A stretch of DNA of 29,786 nt, taken from contig JAYVOP010000076.1 of NCBI GenBank assembly GCA_043757865.1, positions 1 through 29,786 of the forward strand, written 5' to 3'. This document shows, one piece after another, positions 16,154 to 24,385 of this stretch. The stretch comes from JAGNEJ01 sp043757865. GTDB taxonomy: Bacteria > Verrucomicrobiota > Verrucomicrobiia > Verrucomicrobiales > V1-33. The notes under the pieces were generated by a model, which worked only from the letters and a program-made list of their open reading frames with translations, was not told the origin of the DNA and did not search any database. The first letter of the stretch is position 1; each line of letters begins with the position of its first letter. The position numbers and the translations under genes were made by a program.

Positions 16154-17725
16154 CTACGCCATGGCCAGCACGAGCAGCCCGACCAGGATGGCGAGGGCGA
16201 TGCTGTGGAAGAAGACGTAGCGGAGGATTTGCCCCTCCAGTCCAGCGGCATCGGTGGCGGTGCTGGCGACGACAATGCTCTGGGCGTCGATCATTTTTCC
16301 CATCACCCCGCCAGAGCTATTGGCCGCGCACATGAGGACGGGATCAATGCCGAGTTGCTGACTGGTGATCTTTTGCAAGCCGCCGAAGAGGACATTGGAA
16401 GCCGTGTCCGAGCCCGTCAGCGCCACGCCCAGCCAACCAAGCAAGGTGCCAAAGAATGGATACAGCCGCCCGGTCTGCGCTAGTGCGAGGCCGAGCGTGG
16501 CGTCCGCTCCGCAATATTTTGTGAGCGTGCCGAGCGCAAGCATGGCTGCGATGGTGAGGAGGGACCAGCGGGCTTTGCACAGGCTGGCCCACCAAGCCTG
16601 CCCCATTTCCCGCAAGGAAAAACGCAGCCAAGCGCCCACGATGCAGGCCGCCACGAGGATGCCCGTGCCGGTGGCGGAGAGGATGTTCAGCTTATAAATG
16701 GCGGCTTCTGGTCGGGCGTTAGGCAAGGCCACCGGAGCCGCCCGAGTGATCATTTCATGCAGGCCGGGCACGGGCCATTTCCAACTGCCGAGGCCGTCTA
16801 GCCAAGTCTTCACACTCTGCATTCCCCACAGGAAAACGACCACCGAGAGCACGATCCACGGCACCCAGGCGCGGGCGGTGGGCACGCTGCTAGCGCTGAT
16901 GGCCACGCTGCCCTGGGGCCGCCAGAAACGGAGCAGCAGCAGCAGCGCCCCGGCACTGACTAACGAGGCCACGATGTCCACTAACACAGGGCCGTGAAAG
17001 GTGGCCATGAGATACTGCGGCACCGCAAAGCCCACCCCCGCCACCACGGCTGCGGGCCATACGCCCAGCCAACCACGCCAGCCGGACATGGCCAGCACGC
17101 ACCAACTGGGGATGAGCAGGGAAAAGCACGGAAGCTGCCGCGCGACCATGGCGGAAAGCGCGTGCGCGTCCAGGCCCGTGACCTCGGCTAGGGTGAGGAT
17201 CGGCGTGCCTAACGCCCCGAACGCCACGGGGGCCGTGTTGGCGATTAAACTCAATCCACACGCCTGCAAAGCGGGGAATCCCAACCGCACCAGAATCGCG
17301 CTCGTCACCGCCACTGGCGTGCCAAAGCCTGCCGCCCCCTCAAAAAACGCCCCAAAGGAAAACGCGATCAAGATCACCTGCACCCGGGGATCGGGCGCGA
17401 GGCGCAGCAGGCTTTCCCGCAGTAAGTCGAAGAGCCCCCGCCGCACGGTTAGTTCATAGAGGAAGAGCAAATTTAAAATGATCCACCCGATGGGAAATAA
17501 GCCCGTGGCCGCCCCATAGCCCGCGGCGGCCATGGCCATGCTCACGGGCAGGTGATACCCGCCGCAAGCCACCGCCAAGGCAGCCACTAGCCCGCCTGCT
17601 GCCGCCCAATGAATGGGCAACCGCCCCCAGGCGATCAAGCCTAACAGCACTACCACGGGCAGCGCAGCGGCGGCGGTGGAAAGCCAGGGATTCCCCCACG
17701 GGTCGTAATTTTGGAGCCAATTCAT
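16154..17725 (-). CDS. lctP: L-lactate permease (LctP family)
   Basis: This 523-residue inner-membrane transporter is probably an L-lactate/proton symporter. The start MNWLQNYDPWGNPWLS is characteristic of LctP and fixes ATG 17725, although the frame stays open to 17779. Other family stretches include FEGAAGFGTPVAVTSAIL, NTAPVAFGALGTPI and LTGSDTASNVLFGGLQ near the C-terminus; about twelve hydrophobic segments are visible. GGGAG lies close before the start. No lactate dehydrogenase or regulator gene is adjacent, so it seems to be a stand-alone gene with its own promoter (proposed at 17811-17838). The substrate could also be glycolate, as in the related GlcA. Confidence 0.92.
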   Translation of the reverse strand: MNWLQNYDPWGNPWLSTAAAALPVVVLLGLIAWGRLPIHWAAAGGLVAALAVACGGYHLPVSMAMAAAGYGAATGLFPIGWIILNLLFLYELTVRRGLFDLLRESLLRLAPDPRVQVILIAFSFGAFFEGAAGFGTPVAVTSAILVRLGFPALQACGLSLIANTAPVAFGALGTPILTLAEVTGLDAHALSAMVARQLPCFSLLIPSWCVLAMSGWRGWLGVWPAAVVAGVGFAVPQYLMATFHGPVLVDIVASLVSAGALLLLLRFWRPQGSVAISASSVPTARAWVPWIVLSVVVFLWGMQSVKTWLDGLGSWKWPVPGLHEMITRAAPVALPNARPEAAIYKLNILSATGTGILVAACIVGAWLRFSLREMGQAWWASLCKARWSLLTIAAMLALGTLTKYCGADATLGLALAQTGRLYPFFGTLLGWLGVALTGSDTASNVLFGGLQKITSQQLGIDPVLMCAANSSGGVMGKMIDAQSIVVASTATDAAGLEGQILRYVFFHSIALAILVGLLVLAMA

Positions 17726-18054
17726 TATCTCCCAGGGAAACGAAATCCCCGCCCGCTTGGCAAGGACGGCGTTACCCAATTTTGCAAAAAATCGTATCTA
17801 TTTAACGCAAATAATAGCCTGTCTCGCCAGACTCCAAAAAGATGGGCGCTAATTAGCTCCAGGGGCGCGCGCTGCAGTCGTCAGCACCGCCCATTGATGG
17901 CGTGGAGGGGCATCCCCCAAGATAGCTAGCTCCTAAAGTTGCATTCGCCCATGCCCTTCCTACAATCCGCCATGTCTCCTCCCAATTACTACCATTATGA
18001 TACCAATGACCGATTAGGCACTGCAGGCCATGATGCAGTAATGAGAGGAGGCCG
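17726..18054. other. divergent intergenic region, lctP / GH25-like gene
   Basis: These 329 bases separate the two divergent genes. Besides the proposed lctP promoter, a hairpin ACTGCA/TGCAGT (18020-18025, 18034-18039, 8-base loop) lies just before a strong ribosome-binding site (GAGAGGAGG, 18043-18051) of the GH25-like gene and could affect its translation. I see no gene or RNA in the rest. Confidence 0.5.
17811..17838 (-). promoter_or_regulatory. candidate sigma70 promoter for lctP
   Basis: On the minus strand TTTGGA (17838-17833) and TATTAT (17816-17811) are 16 bases apart, about 85 bases before the lctP start. The -10 box is good and the -35 box is weak. Confidence 0.35.
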
Positions 18055-18912
18055 ATGAAATTTCGCTTTCTCCTCCTGCCCGTGCTCAGTCTGCTAGTGA
18101 ACTGTGCAGGCCCCGTCTCCACGCGGGCGACCGGGATGCCGCAGATCATCAATGTGTCTGCTTATGATCCCAAGGAACGTCAGCGGGCGGGCGTGAGCTA
18201 TAGCCAATACGATGTCTCTGCGCTGCAGGCGAATGGTGCTAGTGGCTTGATCGCGCGGGCGGGTAAAGGCGGGAACTTGGATGAGAAATGTGCCGCCTTC
18301 CTTACCTCAGCGGACCGCGCTGGGCTGCTGCCGGGTGTTTACTATCGCGTGCAACTGCACGTGGACATCCTGGCCCAGGCGGATCAGTTCGTGAATCGTG
18401 TCTTCGCCCTAGCCAAAAGTCGTGCGTGGCAGGCATCAGCCTTGCTGCTGTGTGGGGACTTCGATGCGAACTCACGCGCGGCAGACATCGTGCGCTTCCT
18501 CGACCGCGTGGAGGCGCGCACGGGAGTGGTGCCTGTGGCGTATTTAGAAAATAGCCCGCAACTCAAACTTGCGTTGCAACATGCGGATGCGGCCACGCAG
18601 GCGAAGCTGCGTCGCGCGCCCTACTGGTTAGCGCTCTATTCCCACGAGAGCGGGGCTGGCCCCATTTTCCCCGCCCCAGTGACCCCCGCCGGGCTCGTGC
18701 GGCAATACGGCGTGTGGTCAGATTGGACCCTATGGCAGTATGGGGGCGTGGATTGGGGAGGCGGCCGTTCGCAGGGCAAAGTCTATGCTCATGGGCCGTA
18801 TCAGTTCCCCGCTTACTTTGGGAATCTGGATCGGCCTGTGGAGCGGAATGTCTTCCAGGGCTCCCAGTTAGGCCTCCGCAACTTCTGGCAACAACATGGA
18901 CTCAAATTATGA
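18055..18912 (+). CDS. GH25 (lysozyme-like) secreted or lipoprotein homologue
   Basis: The 285-residue product starts with an export signal (MKFRFLLLPVLSLLVNCAGP) ending in LVNC, a poor lipobox, so it may be a lipoprotein. The body follows the GH25 muramidase plan: QYDVSALQ (D53), GVYYRVQLHVD, ALLLCGDFDANS (133-140), RVEARTGVVPVAYLENS, WLALYSHES, LWQYGGVDWGG (226-236) and RNVFQGS. GH25 enzymes cut the glycan of peptidoglycan using an Asp-x-Glu pair; here that position reads D135-F-D137, so the catalytic Glu appears to be Asp. It may be weakly active or only bind cell wall. A strong ribosome-binding site precedes the start. No neighbouring phage or holin gene suggests an endolysin role. Confidence 0.75.
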   Translation: MKFRFLLLPVLSLLVNCAGPVSTRATGMPQIINVSAYDPKERQRAGVSYSQYDVSALQANGASGLIARAGKGGNLDEKCAAFLTSADRAGLLPGVYYRVQLHVDILAQADQFVNRVFALAKSRAWQASALLLCGDFDANSRAADIVRFLDRVEARTGVVPVAYLENSPQLKLALQHADAATQAKLRRAPYWLALYSHESGAGPIFPAPVTPAGLVRQYGVWSDWTLWQYGGVDWGGGRSQGKVYAHGPYQFPAYFGNLDRPVERNVFQGSQLGLRNFWQQHGLKL

Positions 18913-19204
18913 ACGCCGCCAAGCCGCCGCAGATTTCTTAGGGCCGGGTGTTCTGAGATTTAGGCATGCCCGTCTTTCCTGGAGAGGTGCTAGCGCTCAG
19001 GGGCATTAGCGCAGGCACGTATCTAGGCTTCCGCGTGTGCCCGAGGCCGCCAAAGTGAAGGGAGCCCTGCCCCGCCTGATAGCTGGGTGCCGCGGAGTAA
19101 CGCACCCCCATGAATGGGATGCGGCCAGCCGCCAGCGCTGGAATATTTTCCCACCAGCCTTGCAGCCTGCGGCAGGGGCTGCTACGGACGCTCTCTTTAT
19201 ACTT
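18913..19204. other. intergenic region before the tRNA-modification operon
   Basis: This stretch of 292 bases shows no convincing gene. Near its 3' end are nested palindromes, GCAGCC...GGCTGC enclosing CCTGC-G-GCAGG (around 19164-19185), which could form structure in the leader of the following operon. CCCATGAATGGG (near 19108) is a short palindrome. I cannot place a promoter. Confidence 0.35.
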
Positions 19205-19468
19205 ATGACTGACACTCCTCCTGAAATGAACCTGGGCGCCCAGCCGCTGGATGCGCTGCTGACCCTCCATGATCTGAATCATCACGCCCTGGTGGCAGCA
19301 GATGTGACTAAGGGCATGACGCACAAAGTGGTGAATAAGGCGCGCAAGGGGCGGCGGCTCACGGCTCGGATGCAGAAGAAGGTGCTCGCGGCCCTCAATG
19401 TCTGCCTAACGGCTAAGGAATTACCCAAAGTCACGCACGCGGAGCTGTTCAATTACATCGGCCCGTAG
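19205..19468 (+). CDS. small basic, HTH-like protein of unknown function
   Basis: From ATG 19205 the product has 87 residues. It is helical and basic in the middle (LDALLTLHDLNHHALVAA at 15-32, then THKVVNKARKGRRLTARMQKKV at 39-60, AALNVCL), resembling the shape of a small helix-turn-helix DNA- or RNA-binding protein. I believe similar short proteins occur in Verrucomicrobiota, but none with a known function. It stops 2 bases before the FAD oxidoreductase gene, so it is the first gene of a tightly packed operon with two likely tRNA-modification genes. A regulator or an RNA-binding helper are both possible. The frame is open upstream to 19037, but the longer N-terminus looks non-coding. No Shine-Dalgarno site precedes the ATG. 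Confidence 0.65.
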   Translation: MTDTPPEMNLGAQPLDALLTLHDLNHHALVAADVTKGMTHKVVNKARKGRRLTARMQKKVLAALNVCLTAKELPKVTHAELFNYIGP

Positions 19469-19470
19469 CC

Positions 19471-20520
19471 ATGGAGGACACGCGCTGGGATGCGGTCATC
19501 GTGGGGGCTGGCTTGGCTGGTATCACGTTGGCGTGGCAACTCCAGTTGGCTGGGCAGCGCGTGCTCGTGCTGGATGCGGGCGAGCCCGTGACGGCTTCCA
19601 AGATAGCCGCCGGGCTGATCACGCCGATCACAGGGCAACGGCTAGCACTGAGTTGGCGAGGGGAGGAATTCCTGCTGGTGGCGCGGGCCTTCTATGCGGA
19701 AATCGAGGCGCGCACGGGGGTGAAATTTTTCCATGAGCGCACAGCCCTGCGGCTCTTTGAGCACGAAGAGGAACGCACGCGCTGGGCGGTGCGCAGCCTG
19801 CAACCAGCCTTCCAGGCTCATCTTAGCCACCCGCAGCCCGTGCCATTGCTGGACCCCAAAGTGGCGGAGACGGCAGGCGGCGGATTTGCCATGCAGGCGG
19901 CTCAACTGGACGTGGCCACCTATTTAAAAGCCAGTGCAGCGTGCCTCTCCGTGGTGACACAGCGACTAGACTGGGCGCGTGACGTGCAATTTCACGCGGA
20001 GGAAATGAGCGCTGGACGGCATCGAGCGCGGTATGTGCTTTCCTGCGAGGGCTATGCCGCCACGCAAAATCCTTATTTTAATTGGGTGCGCTTTAAACCC
20101 GCCAAGGGCGAGATCCTGACCGTTAGGTTCGAGCGTCCGTTGCCGCCCGTTTCCCTGCATCGCGGGCTGTGGCTGGCCCCCACGGCGGAGCCAGACGTGT
20201 TCCGGCTGGGCTCCACGTATGATTGGGCCACGCTGGATCAAGTGCCCACGGAGACTGCGCGGCAGGAACTGTGCGCCCGGCTGCGGGCTTGGCTGCACGT
20301 GCCCTTTACCGTGCTGGAGCACCAAGCGGCGGTGCGTCCGATCATCCAGGAAAGCAAGGCGCTGCTTGGGCTGCATCCCGCGCGGCCCCGGCTAGGATTT
20401 TTCAATGGGCTAGGGTCCAAGGGCTCGCTGCACGCTCCGTGGTTTGCCGCCGCGCTCACCGCGCACCTCTGCGCGGGCACGCCATTGCCTGCGGAGGTGG
20501 ATCTGCAAAAAAATTCCTAG
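19471..20520 (+). CDS. DAO-family FAD oxidoreductase, MnmC oxidase-domain-like
   Basis: This 349-residue protein has an FAD Rossmann motif (IVGAGLAG, 10-17), ITPITGQRLALSW, GLWLAPTAEPDVFRLGSTYDW and a C-terminal FNGLGSKGSLHAPWFAAALTAHL. These are DAO-fold features, and the last stretch resembles the GLGSRG...AP ending of the MnmC(o) domain, which oxidises cmnm5U34 of tRNA to nm5U34. The following gene is a YtqB/MnmM-type methyltransferase, which makes mnm5U34 from nm5U34 in Bacillus. The pair therefore could complete mnm5U synthesis. A D-amino-acid or sarcosine oxidase role cannot be excluded from sequence. No signal peptide; cytosolic. The gaps to both neighbours are 2 bases, so the three genes are very probably co-translated. 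Confidence 0.8.
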   Translation: MEDTRWDAVIVGAGLAGITLAWQLQLAGQRVLVLDAGEPVTASKIAAGLITPITGQRLALSWRGEEFLLVARAFYAEIEARTGVKFFHERTALRLFEHEEERTRWAVRSLQPAFQAHLSHPQPVPLLDPKVAETAGGGFAMQAAQLDVATYLKASAACLSVVTQRLDWARDVQFHAEEMSAGRHRARYVLSCEGYAATQNPYFNWVRFKPAKGEILTVRFERPLPPVSLHRGLWLAPTAEPDVFRLGSTYDWATLDQVPTETARQELCARLRAWLHVPFTVLEHQAAVRPIIQESKALLGLHPARPRLGFFNGLGSKGSLHAPWFAAALTAHLCAGTPLPAEVDLQKNS

Positions 20521-20522
20521 CC

Positions 20523-21086
20523 ATGCTTCCCGCCACTCAATTAGCGCACGTCTTGCTCCGCAGTTGCCTGCATCCGGGAGACTGGGTGGTGGATGCCACG
20601 GTGGGCCATGGGCTGGACACGTTATTCCTAGCCGCGCAGGTGGGGCCGGGCGGGCGGGTCTTCGGCTTTGATGTGCAAGCCATCGCCTTGGAGTCTGCAG
20701 CGCAGCGGCTGGCGGGGCAGGCTCAGGTGACGTTGTTCCATGAAGATCACGCCGGGTTAGAGCAACATTTGCCTGCGGAGGCGCGGGGCCGCCTAGCTGC
20801 CGTGATGTTTAACCTAGGCTACCTCCCTGGGACTGAAAAGGAGACGATCACGCAGCCCTCCTCCACCTTGAGCGCGGTGCAGCAGGCGTTGGAAATGCTG
20901 GCCCCCGGCGGCGTGCTGACGTTGATTCTGTATCCCGGCCATGCAGGTGGGGACGTGGAAGCGGAGGCCTTGCGCGCCTTCTGCCACGCGCTGCCCGCAG
21001 AGTTTCCCGTAACGCAATACCGCCGCCTCAACGCCCGTCGGAGCGCGCCCGAACTGCTGATCGTGCAGCGGGCACAGCATGGTTGA
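20523..21086 (+). CDS. mnmM: YtqB/MnmM-type tRNA (mnm5s2U34) methyltransferase
   Basis: The 187-residue product matches the YtqB family (B. subtilis YtqB is about 194 residues): SAM loop VDATVGHGLDT (23-33), GFDVQ (48-52), the signature FNLGYLPGTEK (96-106) and YPGHAGG (137-143). In Bacillus subtilis this protein was shown to methylate nm5s2U34 to mnm5s2U34 in tRNA and renamed MnmM. Here it follows an MnmC-oxidase-like gene by 2 bases, which supports the assignment. The frame is open far upstream inside the preceding gene; the ATG at 20523 fits family length. After the stop, CCGCC-GCA-GGCGG forms a short hairpin without a T-run. Confidence 0.88.
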   Translation: MLPATQLAHVLLRSCLHPGDWVVDATVGHGLDTLFLAAQVGPGGRVFGFDVQAIALESAAQRLAGQAQVTLFHEDHAGLEQHLPAEARGRLAAVMFNLGYLPGTEKETITQPSSTLSAVQQALEMLAPGGVLTLILYPGHAGGDVEAEALRAFCHALPAEFPVTQYRRLNARRSAPELLIVQRAQHG

Positions 21087-21230
21087 TCCGCCGCAGGCGG
21101 CCACCTAGCATAGCATGTTTCCAGCTGCCATCTCCCTACCAAGCGTGCACGGGCCTAATGCTGCTGCCGGGCGCGATGATGAGATGACTCCTAAGCAGGA
21201 GCCACTACTTGGGATCGTGTGTAAAGCACA

Positions 21231-21259
21231 TTGACAACCCTACGCGAAGTCGATCTAAC
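21231..21259 (+). promoter_or_regulatory. sigma70-type promoter of the beta-strand-repeat gene
   Basis: A perfect TTGACA (21231-21236) is followed after 17 bases by TCTAAC (21254-21259), which matches TATAAT at four positions. Transcription would start near 21266, leaving a leader of about 25 bases before ATG 21291. A CTCCT/AGGAG hairpin (21188-21201) lies upstream. Confidence 0.55.
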
Positions 21260-21290
21260 AGCGTTCTAACTTCCACTCATCTCTGCCCTT

Positions 21291-24257
21291 ATGAAAATCC
21301 CTCTCCTTGGTCTTGCTTTCCTCGCGCTCTGCATCGCGTCCCCCGTAGCTCATGCTGATGTGCTCGGCTCCTATCAGTTCGGCCCTAACAGTGCCACCGC
21401 AGCGGGCGTCCCGCAGGCCACTGTGACCGGGGCCAATGTCGCGGCGGCCGACATTGCCGGACTCAGCGGCGGGGTCTTGGATTACTCTAGCCCGGCTACC
21501 AAGCCCACCTCTGCGCCTTACCTGCGCATGACGTTTACGACGTTGGGCACCACGGCGGCGGCGGCGGTGACGAACAATGCTGGCTACAGTTTCACCATCA
21601 CGGCCAACGCTGGCTATGTGTTGAATTTAACGTCGCTGAATTTCGATGCCATGCGCGGTGGGGCGGCCACCCCCCGCGGCTATGTGGTGCGCTCCAGTGC
21701 AGATGGTTTTGCTGCTAATTTGGCCACGGCAGACCTGCTGACAGCACGTCCGACGTTTACCAATGTCAATGTTAGCCTAACTGGATCTGCATTTCAAAAT
21801 TTGGGGGCGATTACGTTTCGAATCTACGGTTATTCGCCCGCCACGGGCTCTTCGGTGGACTTTGATAACCTGACGGTCAATGGCGCGGCGGCAGCGATCG
21901 CCACAGGCTACGTCTGGTCTGGAGCCACCAGTGCTAACTGGGATTTCAGCTCCACGAACTGGACCGGACAAGGCAATATTTTCAGCAATGGCGTGGCCGT
22001 GCTCTTCACGGATACGGCCACCGGGCCGACCGCAGTAACGGTGGCGGCAGGCGGTGTGAGCCCTCTGAGTGTGGGCGTGGGGAACTCCGGGCTAACGTAT
22101 AGTTTTAACAATGGCAATGTGGCGGTAACGAATGGTCTGAGCAAGACGGGCACGGGGCTTTTCACGATCAATAACACCTTGAGCGCAGGCGCGGTGCAGG
22201 TGGATGGCGGCACGCTGGCACTCAGTAGCACGGGCGCCCTAACGGCTCCGACAGTGAGCACTGGCTCGGCGGGAACTCTGACAGTGGCCGCCGGAAGCAA
22301 TCTGGCCAGCACCACGGATGTGGTGGCCAATGGCGCGGTGACATTTAACAATGCCAGCCAGACGTTGCTAGGCTTAGACGGTTCCAGCACGGGCGTGGTC
22401 ACGCTGAATGGCACGTCGCTCACGGTCACGGGCACGTCCAGCTACGGTGGGAAACTCACGGGGAGCGGGGCGTTAGTTAAGAACACGGGCGGCGTGCTGA
22501 CGTTGAGCGGCACGACTAGTGATTTCACGGGCGGCACGACGGTGACGGGCGGCGGGAGCTTGCGTTTCAATAGCCCCACAGCCACTGGCCCGGCCATGCT
22601 GCGGGTGGAAACTGGGAGTAACTTAGCCCTGGGCGCAGACCCAGCGGCCACCACCTCGCTCACGTTAGCAGGCGGGACGATGGGATCTTCTGGCGCGGCC
22701 CATAATTTAAATGCGGACCTAACCGCTGCCCCTAACACCGTTTCCACGATCATCATTGCGGACCCGCTGCTGCCCGCCACCAGCCTGGAGACCGTGATGC
22801 TAGGCGCGCTGCACGGCAGTGGCACCCTAGCCATCACGGCGGCCACGACTCAGGGGGATCCTAACGGGGGCGGAGGCGTGCGGTTTCGTAATGTCACCAC
22901 CACATCGGATTTTACTGGGCTGATCGATATTAAGAATGGTGCCAAGCTAGAAATCCGCAGCGCTGGTGGGGCGTTCAGCGCGTTGGGCGTGGCGGCTAGC
23001 CTGCGTTTAAATGCTGGCATCTCCGGCCTCACGATTGCCACGGGGGCCTACTCCCAACTGAATTTGCGCACGGACCTCGACACGGCTTACGGCCACAATG
23101 TGAGCATCACTGGCACGGGCTTCGTCAATATTTTCAGCGCCTCCATCACTGCGGGCATCGTGAATCACACTTCCGCCCTGGGCGTGTTGACCATTGGCGA
23201 TCAACAAACGCTAGCCTCGAATAGCGGTGGCTCCGTGGGAGGGTATCAGGTGTCCTTTAGTGGCGTGCAGTTGAATGGCGGCATGGCTAATTTCAGCCCT
23301 GGGCATCCGCTGACTGCCTTCGGTGGCGATCTGGTATTAGGCCCGGTCGGTGAGTTGGTGGGAGGATCTGGCTTTGTGAAGGCAGGGACAAATGCGCTGA
23401 TCCTAACGGCGGCCAATAGCTACACTGGCACCACCCAGATCACTTCTGGCACGCTCCGGTTAGGCGCAGCCGGAGCCTTGCCTGCGGCCTCGTGGCTCCA
23501 GGTGGATGGCGGCACGCTGGACCTGAACAACGCTGGCGCGAGCAACGATCAGACCGTGCGCGGCCTCTCTGGAAGTGGCGGCACGATCACGAATAGCGAT
23601 CCTGGCAATCCACGCACCTTAGCCGTGAACCAAGCCAGCGGCAGCGCCAGCTATGCAGGATCCATCAATGACTCTCTCGGCCTTACGAAAATGGGCAACG
23701 GCCTGCTGATTCTGGCTGGAGTGAATACCTACAGCGGCCCCACCCGTGTGCTCGGCGGCACGCTCTGTGTCACGGGCACCATTGATGCTACCTCCAGCCT
23801 CAGCATAGCGGCCGGGGCCACCTTCTGCGTGGATGGCAATACCCTGAATGTCACCGCCCCCATCGTGAATAACGGCACCATCCGCATCGCCCACGGTGGC
23901 AAGCTAGCCGCTAGCACTGCCAGCAGTTTCACGAATAACGGCATCCTGGATTTGCTGGGCGGCACGGCCACGCTACCGCCTAATTTCACCAACGGGCCGA
24001 ACGGCATCGTGGTGGATGCCAGCACGTTAAACGTCAAAACGATCGCTCGGGCGAACAACGTCATTTCCCTGCTGATGGACAGCTACAGCAGCCACACTTA
24101 TCAACTGCAACGCTCCACCACGCTCAATGGCGACTTCGTGAATGTGGGCGCGGCCCAGAACGGCAGCACTGGCAGCGTCCTCAGCTTTTCCTATGATGAC
24201 GTCACCGCTCCCCGTGGCTTCTACCGGATCATGGTGGACCTGCCTCCAGTGCCCTAA
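21291..24257 (+). CDS. secreted protein with autotransporter-associated beta-strand repeats
   Basis: The 988-residue product has a signal peptide (MKIPLLGLAFLALCIASPVAHA) and at least four copies of the autotransporter-associated beta-strand repeat, near residues 280 (NGLSKTGTGLFTINN), 390 (GALVKNTGGVLTLSG), 690 (GFVKAGTNALILTAANSYTG) and 795 (GLTKMGNGLLILAGVNTYSG), each followed by a ...GGTL strand. The N-terminal 200 residues resemble a carbohydrate-binding jelly-roll. It ends with YQLQRSTTLNGDFVNVG ... GFYRIMV, a module frequent at the end of Verrucomicrobiota surface proteins. No beta-barrel translocator, PEP-CTERM or other sorting tail is visible, so how it is held at the surface is unclear. 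It probably forms a long beta-solenoid adhesin. It has its own promoter. Confidence 0.88.
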   Translation: MKIPLLGLAFLALCIASPVAHADVLGSYQFGPNSATAAGVPQATVTGANVAAADIAGLSGGVLDYSSPATKPTSAPYLRMTFTTLGTTAAAAVTNNAGYSFTITANAGYVLNLTSLNFDAMRGGAATPRGYVVRSSADGFAANLATADLLTARPTFTNVNVSLTGSAFQNLGAITFRIYGYSPATGSSVDFDNLTVNGAAAAIATGYVWSGATSANWDFSSTNWTGQGNIFSNGVAVLFTDTATGPTAVTVAAGGVSPLSVGVGNSGLTYSFNNGNVAVTNGLSKTGTGLFTINNTLSAGAVQVDGGTLALSSTGALTAPTVSTGSAGTLTVAAGSNLASTTDVVANGAVTFNNASQTLLGLDGSSTGVVTLNGTSLTVTGTSSYGGKLTGSGALVKNTGGVLTLSGTTSDFTGGTTVTGGGSLRFNSPTATGPAMLRVETGSNLALGADPAATTSLTLAGGTMGSSGAAHNLNADLTAAPNTVSTIIIADPLLPATSLETVMLGALHGSGTLAITAATTQGDPNGGGGVRFRNVTTTSDFTGLIDIKNGAKLEIRSAGGAFSALGVAASLRLNAGISGLTIATGAYSQLNLRTDLDTAYGHNVSITGTGFVNIFSASITAGIVNHTSALGVLTIGDQQTLASNSGGSVGGYQVSFSGVQLNGGMANFSPGHPLTAFGGDLVLGPVGELVGGSGFVKAGTNALILTAANSYTGTTQITSGTLRLGAAGALPAASWLQVDGGTLDLNNAGASNDQTVRGLSGSGGTITNSDPGNPRTLAVNQASGSASYAGSINDSLGLTKMGNGLLILAGVNTYSGPTRVLGGTLCVTGTIDATSSLSIAAGATFCVDGNTLNVTAPIVNNGTIRIAHGGKLAASTASSFTNNGILDLLGGTATLPPNFTNGPNGIVVDASTLNVKTIARANNVISLLMDSYSSHTYQLQRSTTLNGDFVNVGAAQNGSTGSVLSFSYDDVTAPRGFYRIMVDLPPVP
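22197..22218 (+). repeat. 22-bp direct repeat, copy 1 (copy 2 at 23499-23520)
   Basis: The same 22 bases, starting CAGGTGGATGG and ending CACGCTGG, occur at both places and encode QVDGGTL in two beta-strand repeats. Identity at the DNA level across distant repeat units suggests recent duplication or gene conversion, or simply shared codon choice. Confidence 0.75.
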
Positions 24258-24385
24258 ACCTAGAGTAGCGGGACGCTGCTGTCCCCACCCGCACCGTAAT
24301 CACGTCGCACCTCTCGGCTTGCTTGGCGGGGGGAATCGCCCATGGACTAGCCTCACTCAAGTTTTTCTTTACCTAACTTTTCTCT

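Noticed and set aside
21188..21201. CTCCT/AGGAG hairpin as a terminator of the mnmM operon
   Set aside because: The stem is only 5 bp and no T-run follows on the plus strand.
21291..24257. Classical autotransporter with beta-barrel, or PEP-CTERM protein
   Set aside because: The C-terminus has neither a translocator barrel nor a PEP motif with membrane anchor; it ends in a short FYR-type module.
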